DNA of 64,000 nt. Source: Symbiopectobacterium purcellii. Its GTDB lineage: Bacteria > Pseudomonadota > Gammaproteobacteria > Enterobacterales > Enterobacteriaceae. The position numbers and the translations under genes are program-made. The stretch covers positions 2,666,001-2,730,000 of the forward strand of contig NZ_CP081864.1 in NCBI RefSeq assembly GCF_019797845.1. The letters are read 5' to 3'. The notes under the pieces are model-generated. The model saw nothing but the letters and a program-made list of their open reading frames with translations, ran no database searches and was not told the origin of the DNA. Positions 19,498 through 28,816 of the stretch are shown here, in pieces (the first letter of the stretch is position 1; each line of letters begins with the position of its first letter).

Positions 19498-20342
19498 GGC
19501 CTGTTGACAATCATCGCCAAGAACCTGTTTTTTTGTAAAAGAATCTGTTTACATTCTGTCTTTTTTGGAAAAGCAGAATGCCAAGATTGATGCTCAGTGA
19601 TGACCAATACGAACGGATTAGCCCGTTTTTGCCGGGAAAGGATTCGGATCCGGGACGAACAGCAGCAGATAATCGGCTTTTTGTCGAAGCGGTTTTATGG
19701 ATCGCCCGAACTGGAAGCCCATGGAGAGATTTACCACCCGATTTCGGACTCTGGAACTGTGTGTACAAACGCTTTGCCAGATGGTCACGGGCAGAAATAT
19801 GGCATTCCGTTTTTGCTGAACTTGCGGGCGATGCCGATTTCGAGGAAATCTTCATCGACAGCACTATCGTACGGGTTCATCAGCATGCAGCGGGCGCTCC
19901 CAAAAAAACGGTGACCAGTCGATTGGTCGTTCTCGCGGGGGATTGACAACCAAGATTCACGCTCTGGTTGATGGGCTGGGCATGCTTGCCCGTTTTAGTT
20001 TGACTGGTGGTCAAAAGAGCGACACCAGAGAAGCATTGCCTTTACTTGGTGAATTGAAACCTTCAAGCTTGGCTGCAGACAAAGCCTACGATACGAATGT
20101 GATTCTACAATATCTGGAGTCGGTAGGCATTCAGGCTGTCATCCCCAGCAAAGAGAATCGCCGTGAGCAACGCCCACTGGACAAACATCTTTACGCTTCA
20201 CGCAATTTGATCGAACGTTTCTTTTGCCGTATCAAGCAATTTCGACGCGTAGCTACACGCTTCGACAAACTCTCAAAACGCTTCGCATCATTCGTTGCGC
20301 TCGCTGCTGCATTCGTCTGGCTGTGTTAATTGTCAACAGCCC
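19498..20342 (+). mobile_element. IS5-family (IS427-type) insertion sequence, copy 1
   Basis: An 845-bp element with imperfect terminal inverted repeats (GGCCTGTTGACAATC left; GGGCTGTTGACAATT read inward from the right, 13 of 15 identical), flanked on each side by CTAG (19494-19497 and 20343-20346). It carries a two-frame DDE transposase. It stands in direct tandem with an identical copy; the CTAG between them is shared. Confidence 0.93.
19578..20329 (+). CDS. IS5-family transposase made by -1 frameshift (copy 1)
   Basis: Two overlapping frames encode one DDE transposase. orfA (19578-19946) gives the N-terminal HTH part and the first catalytic Asp (IDST, Asp94). orfB continues in the -1 frame to 20329 and holds the second Asp (AADKAYDTN) and the Glu (NLIERFFCRIKQFRR). 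A run of seven A (19902-19908, after CCC) is the likely slippage site. Shifting there yields about 250 residues with the family's SIGRSRGGLTTKIHA junction. Both halves look intact, so the element may be active. Confidence 0.9.
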
Positions 20343-20346
20343 CTAG

Positions 20347-21191
20347 GGCCTGTTGACAATCATCGCCAAGAACCTGTTTTTTTGTAAAAGAATCTGTTTA
20401 CATTCTGTCTTTTTTGGAAAAGCAGAATGCCAAGATTGATGCTCAGTGATGACCAATACGAACGGATTAGCCCGTTTTTGCCGGGAAAGGATTCGGATCC
20501 GGGACGAACAGCAGCAGATAATCGGCTTTTTGTCGAAGCGGTTTTATGGATCGCCCGAACTGGAAGCCCATGGAGAGATTTACCACCCGATTTCGGACTC
20601 TGGAACTGTGTGTACAAACGCTTTGCCAGATGGTCACGGGCAGAAATATGGCATTCCGTTTTTGCTGAACTTGCGGGCGATGCCGATTTCGAGGAAATCT
20701 TCATCGACAGCACTATCGTACGGGTTCATCAGCATGCAGCGGGCGCTCCCAAAAAAACGGTGACCAGTCGATTGGTCGTTCTCGCGGGGGATTGACAACC
20801 AAGATTCACGCTCTGGTTGATGGGCTGGGCATGCTTGCCCGTTTTAGTTTGACTGGTGGTCAAAAGAGCGACACCAGAGAAGCATTGCCTTTACTTGGTG
20901 AATTGAAACCTTCAAGCTTGGCTGCAGACAAAGCCTACGATACGAATGTGATTCTACAATATCTGGAGTCGGTAGGCATTCAGGCTGTCATCCCCAGCAA
21001 AGAGAATCGCCGTGAGCAACGCCCACTGGACAAACATCTTTACGCTTCACGCAATTTGATCGAACGTTTCTTTTGCCGTATCAAGCAATTTCGACGCGTA
21101 GCTACACGCTTCGACAAACTCTCAAAACGCTTCGCATCATTCGTTGCGCTCGCTGCTGCATTCGTCTGGCTGTGTTAATTGTCAACAGCCC
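20347..21191 (+). mobile_element. IS5-family (IS427-type) insertion sequence, copy 2
   Basis: A second 845-bp copy in the same orientation, 849 bp downstream, apparently identical at nucleotide level. It is flanked by CTAG at 20343-20346 and 21192-21195. The outer flanks read gtaCTAG and CTAGtac, so the pair is bracketed by the halves of a palindrome. Confidence 0.93.
20427..21178 (+). CDS. IS5-family transposase made by -1 frameshift (copy 2)
   Basis: Same organisation as copy 1: orfA 20427-20795, the -1 frame to 21178, and the seven-A slippage run at 20751-20757. Translations of both frames are identical to copy 1, which points to recent duplication or gene conversion. Confidence 0.9.
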
Positions 21192-21206
21192 CTAGTACAT
21201 TATCAT
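21179..21206 (+). promoter_or_regulatory. Possible IS/host hybrid promoter driving aroH
   Basis: TTGTCA (21179-21184), at the right end of IS copy 2, and host TATCAT (21201-21206) are separated by 16 bp and point toward aroH. Outward -35 elements in IS ends are known from other IS families. This is only a prediction. Confidence 0.4.
21192..21198 (+). promoter_or_regulatory. Remaining right half of the putative TrpR operator of aroH
   Basis: CTAGTAC followed by ATTA resembles the right half of the E. coli aroH operator (GTACTAG-N4-CTAGTGC, recalled). The left half, GTACTAG, overlaps the ppsR stop at 19491-19497, exactly where it lies in E. coli. The IS pair separates the two. Confidence 0.6.
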
Positions 21207-21529
21207 TTTTTAACAAAAGCGGGTTGAATTGCCCCCCGATTCAGTTATCGTGGACGTCATGACTTCCCGACATGTCGTCGTAGCGAAGCAACCCATTTGG
21301 TAGGAGACGGGGAAAAAACTGACACTCGCTTAGCGCCCAAGAGCCCCGCCGCCGTCTGACACGATGCGCGAGCCATTTACTCACCCGAGCCTTATCTTCA
21401 GGAAGATAACCGCAGTGTGAGCGATGACTTATTTCTATACGTGTTACCTCTTGGTTCAGCGGCGTTTCTTTGCGAGACGAGTCGCCATGCGACACGGTCC
21501 CCTGACCAACCCGTAAGCAGAGATATTGC
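21207..21529 (+). other. Structured leader upstream of aroH
   Basis: About 320 bp without a supportable gene. It contains several potential hairpins: CGACATGTCG near 21269; AGACGG... pairing with CCGTCT (about 21306 with 21354); TTATCTT-CAGG-AAGATAA (21392-21409); GTCGC-CAT-GCGAC (21481-21493). It is GC-rich compared with other spacers here. It could be a long 5' leader RNA of aroH or foreign sequence; I recognise no known riboswitch. The minus-strand open frame has no recognisable product. Confidence 0.4.
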
Positions 21530-22576
21530 ATGTTAAAAACTTATGAGTTACGCAGCCTGCGGCTCGATCGTCTGATCGCGCCTCAGGCGTTGCTGGCGCA
21601 ATTGCCGGTGTCACCTGCGGTTGCAGAAAACGTGACAACGTCACGGGAGAGAATAGAGAATATTCTCACCGGAAAAGATCCCCGATTATTGGCGATCGTT
21701 GGCCCCTGTTCTGTCCACGATGTTGATGCTGCGCTCGATTATGCACGGCAGCTCTCTGTCCTGCGTACTCGCTATCAGGATCGTCTGGAAATCGTGATGC
21801 GCACCTATTTTGAAAAGCCGCGCACCGTTGTCGGTTGGAAAGGGTTGATTTCCGATCCAGCCCTTGATGGCAGCTATCAGGTCAATCATGGCCTGGCATT
21901 GGCACGCCGTCTGTTGCTGGATATCAATGCGCTTGGCCTACCAACAGCAACAGAATTTCTGGATATGGTCACCGGTCAATACATTGCCGATATCATCAGT
22001 TGGGGAGCCATTGGCGCGCGAACCACAGAAAGCCAGATCCACCGCGAAATGGCCTCTGCCCTCTCATGCCCAGTGGGTTTCAAAAACGGCACCGACGGCA
22101 ATCTGCGTATTGCCATCGATGCCATCCGTGCTGCGCGCGCATCGCATCTGTTTCTGTCGCCGGATAAACAAGGGCAGATGACCATCTACCAGACACACGG
22201 CAATCCCTATGGCCACATCATTCTGCGCGGCGGGAAAAATCCCAATTATCACGCCGCCGATATTCAAGCCGCCTGCGAACTGCTGCGCGAATTCGCCTTA
22301 CCGCCACAGTTGGTGGTGGATTTTAGCCACGGCAACAGCTACAAACAGTACCAGCGACAAATAGATGTGTGCACCGACGTGTGTCAACAGATACGCTCGG
22401 GTTCACGCGCCATTGCAGGTGTTATGGTGGAAAGCTTTCTGGTTGAAGGTCAGCAACCGTTGGCTGCGCCGCAAACGCTGGTTTACGGCAAATCGATTAC
22501 CGATGGCTGTCTGGGCTGGCAGGACACTGAAACCCTACTTGCACAGTTAGCCGATGCGGTAGACAGCCGCTTCTAA
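21530..22576 (+). CDS. aroH: 3-deoxy-7-phosphoheptulonate synthase, Trp-sensitive type (AroH)
   Basis: A DAHP synthase (348 residues) that condenses PEP and erythrose-4-phosphate in the first step of the shikimate pathway. Conserved motifs: AIVGPCSVHD, RTYFEKPRTVVGWKGLI, GARTTESQIHREMASALSCPVGFKNGT and VVDFSHGNS. The position next to ppsR and the close match to E. coli AroH support the Trp-sensitive isoenzyme. The normal control region is interrupted by the IS pair, so Trp repression may be changed. Confidence 0.93.
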   Translation: MLKTYELRSLRLDRLIAPQALLAQLPVSPAVAENVTTSRERIENILTGKDPRLLAIVGPCSVHDVDAALDYARQLSVLRTRYQDRLEIVMRTYFEKPRTVVGWKGLISDPALDGSYQVNHGLALARRLLLDINALGLPTATEFLDMVTGQYIADIISWGAIGARTTESQIHREMASALSCPVGFKNGTDGNLRIAIDAIRAARASHLFLSPDKQGQMTIYQTHGNPYGHIILRGGKNPNYHAADIQAACELLREFALPPQLVVDFSHGNSYKQYQRQIDVCTDVCQQIRSGSRAIAGVMVESFLVEGQQPLAAPQTLVYGKSITDGCLGWQDTETLLAQLADAVDSRF

Positions 22577-22596
22577 CGCCCTACTGCCTTTCAACC

Positions 22597-22622
22597 GCGC
22601 ACGGCCATTTCTGACCGTGCGC
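22597..22622 (+). terminator. Hairpin after aroH
   Basis: GCGCACGG / CCGTGCGC around a 10-nt loop, 20 bp after the aroH stop, without a T-run. A possible transcript end. Confidence 0.45.
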
Positions 22623-22702
22623 TACCGTTGCATCATCCCCCGCCGGCTCACCTGTTTCCGACGTATTAAGAAATCTTCACTTGATGTCACCTTTTGGCAA
22701 CA

Positions 22703-22717
22703 TGAAAATGATTCTCA
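22703..22717 (+). promoter_or_regulatory. Fur box upstream of hmuS
   Basis: TGAAAAT-G-ATTCTCA matches the 7-1-7 Fur consensus at 12 of 14 arm positions and lies ~65 bp before hmuS. It implies iron repression of the hemin operon. Confidence 0.75.
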
Positions 22718-22780
22718 TTTATTAAGTTAATTATTTCTAATACGATAATATCCATCGCAGAACGACCACAGGAACAGACA

Positions 22781-23830
22781 ATGCCGAACGCGATTTATGC
22801 TCAATACCTGCAAGCCAAAAACAACAATCCCCGCCAATACGCTCGTGATATCGCCACGGCGCTCGGCATCAGTGAAGCCGTGTTGACGCACGCACGCGTC
22901 GGTCATGATGCACAACGCTTACAAGGGGATGCCAAACGCTGGCTGCTGGCACTGGAGAAGGTCGGCCAGACCAAATCCATCACGCGCAATACTTATGCGG
23001 TGCACGAACAGGTCGGCGTTTACCAAAATCAACATTTAGACGGCCATGCCGGGCTCATACTTAACCCTTACGCGTTGGATCTTCGTCTGTTTTTGCAGCA
23101 GTGGAATGTAGCGTTCAGTCTGCGGGAAGAGACCGCGCGCGGCGAACGTCAGAGCATTCAATTTTTTGACCATCAGGGTGATGCCATCCTGAAAGTGTAT
23201 GCCACCGAACAGACCGATATGGCAGCATGGGACGCCTATCTGGCCGAATTTGTTACGGACGTTAACCCTGAGGTGCAGTTACGTGCGGAAACTCCGGCGG
23301 CCACTCAGGCTCCCCGCATCGACCAAGCGGCATTTGAAGCCGAATGGCGCGCCATGACGGACGTACACCAATTTTTCATTCTACTCAAACGCTATAACCT
23401 TACGCGTCAGCAGGCTTTTCGCGCCGTTAAAGACGATCTGGCCTGTCAGGTCGATAACCGCGCCCTGTCGCAAGTTCTGGCCGCAGCGCAGCAAGATCAA
23501 AACGACATCATGGTGTTCGTTGGCAGCCGTGGCTGCGTACAGATTTTCACCGGCCCCATCGCGCGGGTAGAGAAAATGGCGCAGCACGCGGAATGGATCA
23601 ACATTTTCAACCCGAATTTCACCCTGCACCTGATTGAAGATGCGATCGCCGAAAGCTGGAGCACCCGTAAACCCACCGCAGACGGTGTCGTCACCAGCCT
23701 GGAACTCTATGCGGCTGACGGCACGCAAATCGCACAGCTGTTTGGCCAGCGCACCGAAGGCACGCCAGAACAGGCCCAATGGCGCAAACAAATCGAAGCG
23801 CTCACCGTAAATAAGGAACTGGTCGCATGA
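22781..23830 (+). CDS. hmuS: Hemin-degrading/trafficking factor HmuS (HemS family)
   Basis: A cytoplasmic heme-handling protein (349 residues) made of two repeated HemS/ChuX-like halves. It takes heme from the HmuUV transporter and helps release iron. RBS AGGA is present. First gene of hmuSTUV; its end overlaps hmuT by ATGA. In related genomes hemP and the outer-membrane receptor hmuR usually precede hmuS; here the 204 bp before it have neither, so a receptor must come from elsewhere or be missing. Confidence 0.93.
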   Translation: MPNAIYAQYLQAKNNNPRQYARDIATALGISEAVLTHARVGHDAQRLQGDAKRWLLALEKVGQTKSITRNTYAVHEQVGVYQNQHLDGHAGLILNPYALDLRLFLQQWNVAFSLREETARGERQSIQFFDHQGDAILKVYATEQTDMAAWDAYLAEFVTDVNPEVQLRAETPAATQAPRIDQAAFEAEWRAMTDVHQFFILLKRYNLTRQQAFRAVKDDLACQVDNRALSQVLAAAQQDQNDIMVFVGSRGCVQIFTGPIARVEKMAQHAEWINIFNPNFTLHLIEDAIAESWSTRKPTADGVVTSLELYAADGTQIAQLFGQRTEGTPEQAQWRKQIEALTVNKELVA

Positions 23831-24645
23831 AAAACTGGCTTTACGCACTGCTCCTGACGCTGCCACTGGGTGCCAGCGCCAATGAGCGCATCGTCTCGAT
23901 TGGCGGTGATGTTACCGAGATTATCTATGCACTTGGCGCTGAGCAGCAGCTTATCGCTCGCGACAGCACCAGCATGCACCCGGCCGCAACGCAAGCGCTG
24001 CCGGATGTTGGCTATATGCGCCAATTGAACGCGGAAGGCATTCTGTCGTTAAAACCATCGTTAGTGATTGCCAGTGAGTTGTCACAACCCTCTCTGGTGC
24101 TCAAGCAGGTGGCAGACAGCGGCGTTAAGGTGATCATGGTACCGGCACAACCGACGCTGGACAGCATTCCGCAGAAAATCAACACGATTGCACAGGCGCT
24201 GCACAAAGAGATCGAAGGCAAAGTGCTGACAGACCGTTATCAGCAGCAGGTCTCTGCCGTAGCACAGCAACCGCTGCCCATCAAAGCACTGTTTGTTCTC
24301 AGCCACGGTGGCATGACCGCCATGGCAGCAGGAAAAAATACCCCTGCCGATACGGTGATCCGCGCCGCCGGGTTGCAAAATGCCATGCCTGACGTGGTGC
24401 GCTACCAGCCGCTATCGCAAGAAGGCGTTATCGCCAGTGCGCCCGACCTGTTGTTGATCTCCGCACAAGGGTTGCAGAGTTTAGGCGGCGAAGAGAAAAT
24501 CTGGCAGTTGCCCGGTGTTGCACTGACCCCTGCGGGCAAACACCGCCGTGTTGTGGTGGTCGATGATATGGCAATGCTTGGCTTTACGCTGGAAACGCCT
24601 GCGCTGTTAACCACGCTGCGTCACGCCGCCGAGCAGGTAAAATGA
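23827..24645 (+). CDS. hmuT: Periplasmic hemin-binding protein HmuT
   Basis: Substrate-binding protein of the heme ABC importer (272 residues). Signal peptide 1-18 (ASA/NE), then the class III fold beginning [20 protein letters not shown]. The Tyr in [11 protein letters not shown] corresponds to the axial heme ligand of ShuT-type proteins. Coupled by 4-nt overlaps to hmuS and hmuU. Confidence 0.93.
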   Translation: MKNWLYALLLTLPLGASANERIVSIGGDVTEIIYALGAEQQLIARDSTSMHPAATQALPDVGYMRQLNAEGILSLKPSLVIASELSQPSLVLKQVADSGVKVIMVPAQPTLDSIPQKINTIAQALHKEIEGKVLTDRYQQQVSAVAQQPLPIKALFVLSHGGMTAMAAGKNTPADTVIRAAGLQNAMPDVVRYQPLSQEGVIASAPDLLLISAQGLQSLGGEEKIWQLPGVALTPAGKHRRVVVVDDMAMLGFTLETPALLTTLRHAAEQVK

Positions 24646-25646
24646 GACTACGGCAACGTCCCCGCCTGGTTTTAGCGGGGCTGATGTACTTCACTCTGCT
24701 GTTAATGCTGGGTGCCGCCAATATGGGGGCACTCACCCTCTCCTTCCGTCAATTGTGGCATGCTCCGCTCAGCGACCCGTTGTGGCATATCTGGCTCACT
24801 ATTCGCCTGCCGCGCGTCCTGCTGGCACTGCTGGTGGGCAGCGCGCTCGCCGCGGCCGGCGCAGTGATGCAGGGGCTGTTCCGCAACCCGCTGGCTGACC
24901 CTGGCTTGCTGGGTATCAGCAGCGGAGCGGCGTTGTTTGTCGCGTTTGCGCTGCTGGTGCCTTTGGGCCTGCCTCCGCTATTAGCACTCTACAGCCCGAT
25001 GTTGGCTGCTTTCGCCGGCAGTCTGGCGGTGACGACCATCCTGTTTATGCTGGGGCGCGATGAACGTAGCGGCGTTACGCGTCTACTGTTAACCGGTATT
25101 GCCCTGAATGCGTTGTGTGGAGCAGCCGTTGGCGTGCTGACCTACATCAGTAACGATCAGCAGTTGCGTCAGTTTTCACTGTGGGGCATGGGCAGCCTGG
25201 GACAAGCGCAGTGGCCGGTGCTGATGGTTGCTGCTTCGCTTATCGTACCCGCCATTGTGGGTGTTCAGTGTTATGCCCGCAAACTTAATCTGCTTCAGCT
25301 GGGTGATGAGGACGCACATTACCTGGGCGTCAAGGTGAAACAGACCAAGCTGATATTACTGCTGCTCAGCGCGCTGTTGGTTGGCACCGCGTTAGCGGTC
25401 AGCGGCGTGATTGTGTTTATCGGGCTGGTTATCCCGCATCTGGTTCGCATGAACCTGAGTGCCGATCACCGTTGGTTACTCCCCGGCTCAGCGCTGGCAG
25501 GTGCGGGGTTGCTTATTGCGGCCGACACGCTGGCTCGCACGGTGCTAGCCCCGGCGGAAATGCCCGTCGGTTTGCTCACCAGTCTGATAGGCGGTCCCTA
25601 CTTCCTATGGCTCATTGTCACGCACAAGGGACGAACCCATGACTAA
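24642..25646 (+). CDS. hmuU: Hemin ABC transporter permease HmuU
   Basis: A FecCD-family inner-membrane permease (334 residues, about 10 membrane helices) with the typical motifs [33 protein letters not shown] and [15 protein letters not shown]. It forms a dimeric channel with HmuV. Starts inside the hmuT stop. Confidence 0.94.
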   Translation: MRLRQRPRLVLAGLMYFTLLLMLGAANMGALTLSFRQLWHAPLSDPLWHIWLTIRLPRVLLALLVGSALAAAGAVMQGLFRNPLADPGLLGISSGAALFVAFALLVPLGLPPLLALYSPMLAAFAGSLAVTTILFMLGRDERSGVTRLLLTGIALNALCGAAVGVLTYISNDQQLRQFSLWGMGSLGQAQWPVLMVAASLIVPAIVGVQCYARKLNLLQLGDEDAHYLGVKVKQTKLILLLLSALLVGTALAVSGVIVFIGLVIPHLVRMNLSADHRWLLPGSALAGAGLLIAADTLARTVLAPAEMPVGLLTSLIGGPYFLWLIVTHKGRTHD

Positions 25647-26421
25647 TCGCCTGACGGCCCAGCATCTGCACTATCAGGTTAACGGACGCACCTTGATTGA
25701 TGATGTTTCGTTGGACATCAACGGCGGTGAGATCGTCGCGATTATTGGCCCGAATGGGGCGGGAAAATCCACGTTGCTGCGGCTGCTCACCGGCTATCTG
25801 GCCCCCGACAGCGGTGAATGTCAGTTGGCCGGGAAAGCGCTCGCCGATTGGCAACCGGATGCCTTGGCCAAAACCCGCGCGGTGATGCGCCAGCACGCTG
25901 CGTTGAATTTTCCGTTTAGCGTGCGCGACGTGGTTGCCATGGGACGTGCGCCCTATCGCCACGATCGCGCAGGCGACAGCGTGGTCGATCATGTGATGGC
26001 GTTAACCGAATGCACGGCGTTGGCCCAGCAGGATTATCGCCACCTTTCCGGCGGGGAGCAGCAGCGCGTGCAGTTGGCACGCGTGCTGGCGCAGTTATGG
26101 CACCCGACACCGACGCCCTGCTGGCTGTTTCTCGATGAACCGACATCGGCACTCGATCTCTATCATCAGCAACACCTGCTGCGCTTACTGAAACAGCTCA
26201 CACAACAGCAGCCCCTTGCGGTGTGCTGCATCCTGCACGATCTGAATCTGGCCGCACTGTATGCCGATCGCATTGCCCTGCTGCATCAGGGTAAACTGGT
26301 GGCTCAAGGCACGCCGCATGCGGTATTGCAAAGCGAAACGCTCACGCAGTGGTATCAGGCTGAGGTGTTAGTACACCCGCACCCCGACGACGCAACGCCG
26401 CAGGTTTTTTTGCGCCGTTAG
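25639..26421 (+). CDS. hmuV: Hemin ABC transporter ATP-binding protein HmuV
   Basis: The ATPase of the heme importer: Walker [10 protein letters not shown], signature LSGGEQQRV, Walker [13 protein letters not shown], switch His ILHD. ATG at 25639 (AGGGACG upstream, 8-nt overlap with hmuU) gives 260 residues, the family length; the frame is open to 25615. Its end is 1 bp from the convergent selO end. Confidence 0.95.
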   Translation: MTNRLTAQHLHYQVNGRTLIDDVSLDINGGEIVAIIGPNGAGKSTLLRLLTGYLAPDSGECQLAGKALADWQPDALAKTRAVMRQHAALNFPFSVRDVVAMGRAPYRHDRAGDSVVDHVMALTECTALAQQDYRHLSGGEQQRVQLARVLAQLWHPTPTPCWLFLDEPTSALDLYHQQHLLRLLKQLTQQQPLAVCCILHDLNLAALYADRIALLHQGKLVAQGTPHAVLQSETLTQWYQAEVLVHPHPDDATPQVFLRR

Positions 26422-26422
26422 C

Positions 26423-27874
26423 CTAGCTGGAACAAGATACTTCCAACGCCTTACCCCACGCTGGCGGTGCTGCCGCCAGCGATTCAAATTCAGGCTGTTC
26501 ATCATAAGGACGAGAAAGCGCCTGATGCAGCTGCGTTAACGGGCCGACATCATCCTGCTCTGCTGCTTCAATCGCCTGCTGCGCCAGGTAGTTACGCAGG
26601 ATATATTTTGGATTAGACGCTTTCATGCTGCGCTGACGTTCGGCGTCACTCTGCGTCTCCTGCGCCAGACGTGCGCGATAGTCGCCAAACTAGGCGTCAA
26701 ATGCGGCTCGGTCGATAAACAGGTCACGCAGCGGCGATTCGGCCTGCTGTACGTGGGTATCGCTCAGCAGGCGGAAAGTGCGGGTATAGTCACTGCGCTC
26801 ACGCGCCATCAAGTTCAGCAACCCGACCAGCAGATCATTATCTTTGGCACCCGCATCGAAAAAACCCAACTTGGCGCGCATCAATTGACCAAAATGCGCC
26901 ATCAAGGCCGGTTCATAGCAACCTAACGCGGTTTCAAGTGATTCCACCGGCAACAATCCAGAGAGTGCCTGCGCTAAGCGATGCAAATTCCACAGCGCTA
27001 CGGCGGGCTGATTGTCGAAGGCATAACGACCTTGGTAATCGGAGTGATTACAGACAAAATCAGGTTGGTAGTCGTCCATAAAACCGTAGGGGCCATAATC
27101 AAACGTCAGGCCAAGGATCGACATATTGTCCGTGTTCATCACGCCGTGGGCGAACCCCACCGCCTGCCAATGGGCAACCATGCGCGCCGTGCGTTCGACA
27201 ATATCGGTAAACCAAAGCGAGTAACGTCGCTCATCGTGCTGCCACTGTGGCCAGTGGTGCGTGATGGCAAAATCAGCCAGTTTTTTCACCTGCTCCGGCT
27301 GACGCGCATAGTAAAAGTGCTCAAAATGCCCGAAACGCAGATGACTTTCGGCAACGCGCATCAGCATCGCCCCCTGCTCTTGCTGTTCGCGTTGAACGGG
27401 TTCATCGCTGGTCACGATCGCCAAGGCACGCGTGGTGGGAATGCCCAGATGATACAAGGCCTCTGACGCGAGAAATTCGCGAATCACCGAACGCAGCACC
27501 GCACGGCCGTCTCCCATGCGCGAATAGGGGGTCAACCCAGCCCCTTTCAGGTGCCATTCCATGCTGGAACCGTTCGCCAGTCGCTGCTCACCCAGCAAAA
27601 TTCCCCGCCCATCCCCCAGTTGCCCAGCCCATACGCCAAACTGATGGCCGCTGTAAACCTGCGCCAACGGCAGCATACCGGGCAACAGCGTCTTTCCCTG
27701 CCAGATATCAATGTGTTCAGGCTGAAACCAACTGGCAGGCACCCCTAACTGTTCCGCCAGTTTCGCGCTGTGATACAGCAAGCGCGCCCCCTGTAAGGCG
27801 GTGGGCAAAAGCGCCGTGTAACAACCAGGCAAAGCGTCATGGTAGTGATGGGTAAATCGTAATCCCTGTGTCAT
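26423..27874 (-). pseudogene. selO: Protein adenylyltransferase SelO (YdiU) with an internal amber codon
   Basis: SelO is a pseudokinase-fold enzyme that transfers AMP to Ser/Thr/Tyr of other proteins in oxidative stress. The frame covers 483 residues but is cut by TAG at 26690-26692 (codon 395), in frame, after RAAFDA; E. coli has Trp (TGG) there (AFDAWF). Downstream the frame continues with clear homology ([18 protein letters not shown]) to the redox tail EVSCSS. The kinase-like core ([28 protein letters not shown] with [12 protein letters not shown]) lies in the 394-residue upstream part and might still fold. The lesion removes the C-terminal Cys used for redox control. It could be a real nonsense mutation, readthrough or a base error. 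Confidence 0.88.
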
Positions 27875-27963
27875 CGTCGTTCTGTCACTCTACTGCGTCT
27901 GTCAAACTTGAGTGTAGAACGTCAACAAGGAAATAAACACGGAGAAAATATAGGGATACTGGT

Positions 27964-28689
27964 TTACGCCGCCGGCGTCAGTTCCTGCTCCAACGCATGC
28001 AGCGGGATGGCAGGCCACAGCTTGCCTTGTATCGCATCCACCTTGAGGTGATGCACTTTTTTCAAATGCTCGGGCGTATCAATCCCTTTAGCGATCACCC
28101 CGGGGCCCTGCTGGTGGCTTTTCATCACGTTAAGCAGTGGATCCATGATCATATCGGGGGCCGGGCGAGATAGAATATCCCACACCAGTTTCGGATCGAT
28201 TTTAACATAGCTCAGCAAACCATCATGGAACGCCTTGAGGTTTACCTTGCCTGAGCCGAAGTTATCCAGCCACAGGGGGAACATGTTACTAAGTTCGGTG
28301 ATACCACGGTTTCCCTTGCCTTCCTCGAGGTGAGGAAACGCTTCATTTATTTCCAGATGGACAAAGGGTAACGCACGAATGGCGTTACGGCGTGGAATCG
28401 ATGCCATCAGCAGTTCGGCGCAATGCTTCTCAATGCGCCACACCAACAAAAATCGGTGCAGCTTGAGCCATTCCGCTTTACGTTGAATGATATCGATTTG
28501 TTCATCGAGCAACGTCAGTTTTTGCGCCGTGGTCAACATACTCATCAGGATATCGCCCGGCACGGTGAGTTTACCATCCGCACTATTGAAACAACCGGTC
28601 ATTTCCAACGCCAATAACCGCTCATCCCGGCTATAGATAGGCCAGAACAGGTATTCACTTTCGTAGTCAATGTCTAACGTGATTTTCAT
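27964..28689 (-). CDS. rflP: Degenerate EAL-domain anti-FlhDC factor (YdiV/RflP)
   Basis: A 241-residue EAL-fold protein lacking the full catalytic signature, so not expected to cleave c-di-GMP. In E. coli and Salmonella the homologue binds FlhD4C2 and represses flagellar genes. Recognised by the conserved stretches INEAFPHLEEGKGNRGI, LDNFGSGKVNLKAFHDGLLSYVKID, AKGIDTPEHL and LQGxLWPAIP-like AIQGKLWPAIP, and by position between selO and nlpC. Divergence from E. coli is high, so the target is inferred. Confidence 0.82.
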   Translation of the reverse strand: MKITLDIDYESEYLFWPIYSRDERLLALEMTGCFNSADGKLTVPGDILMSMLTTAQKLTLLDEQIDIIQRKAEWLKLHRFLLVWRIEKHCAELLMASIPRRNAIRALPFVHLEINEAFPHLEEGKGNRGITELSNMFPLWLDNFGSGKVNLKAFHDGLLSYVKIDPKLVWDILSRPAPDMIMDPLLNVMKSHQQGPGVIAKGIDTPEHLKKVHHLKVDAIQGKLWPAIPLHALEQELTPAA

Positions 28690-28816
28690 GATCGATGTCT
28701 GCGGAGATAAGCGTTCACTATCACTCTAGCGCCAACGATGAGCGCGCAACAATCCCTTTTTCATTATCCTGATGTTCCCCTTACAGTGAGGTCACGCTGT
28801 TAACGATTATCCTGCT

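Noticed and set aside
19511..19864. 117-residue minus-strand frame inside each IS copy (also 20360-20713)
   Set aside because: It is the antisense of the transposase; no independent evidence.
21241..21531. 96-residue open frame on the minus strand upstream of aroH
   Set aside because: No ribosome site, no recognisable domain, and it covers the predicted aroH leader and even the aroH start; basic low-complexity composition suggests a chance frame.
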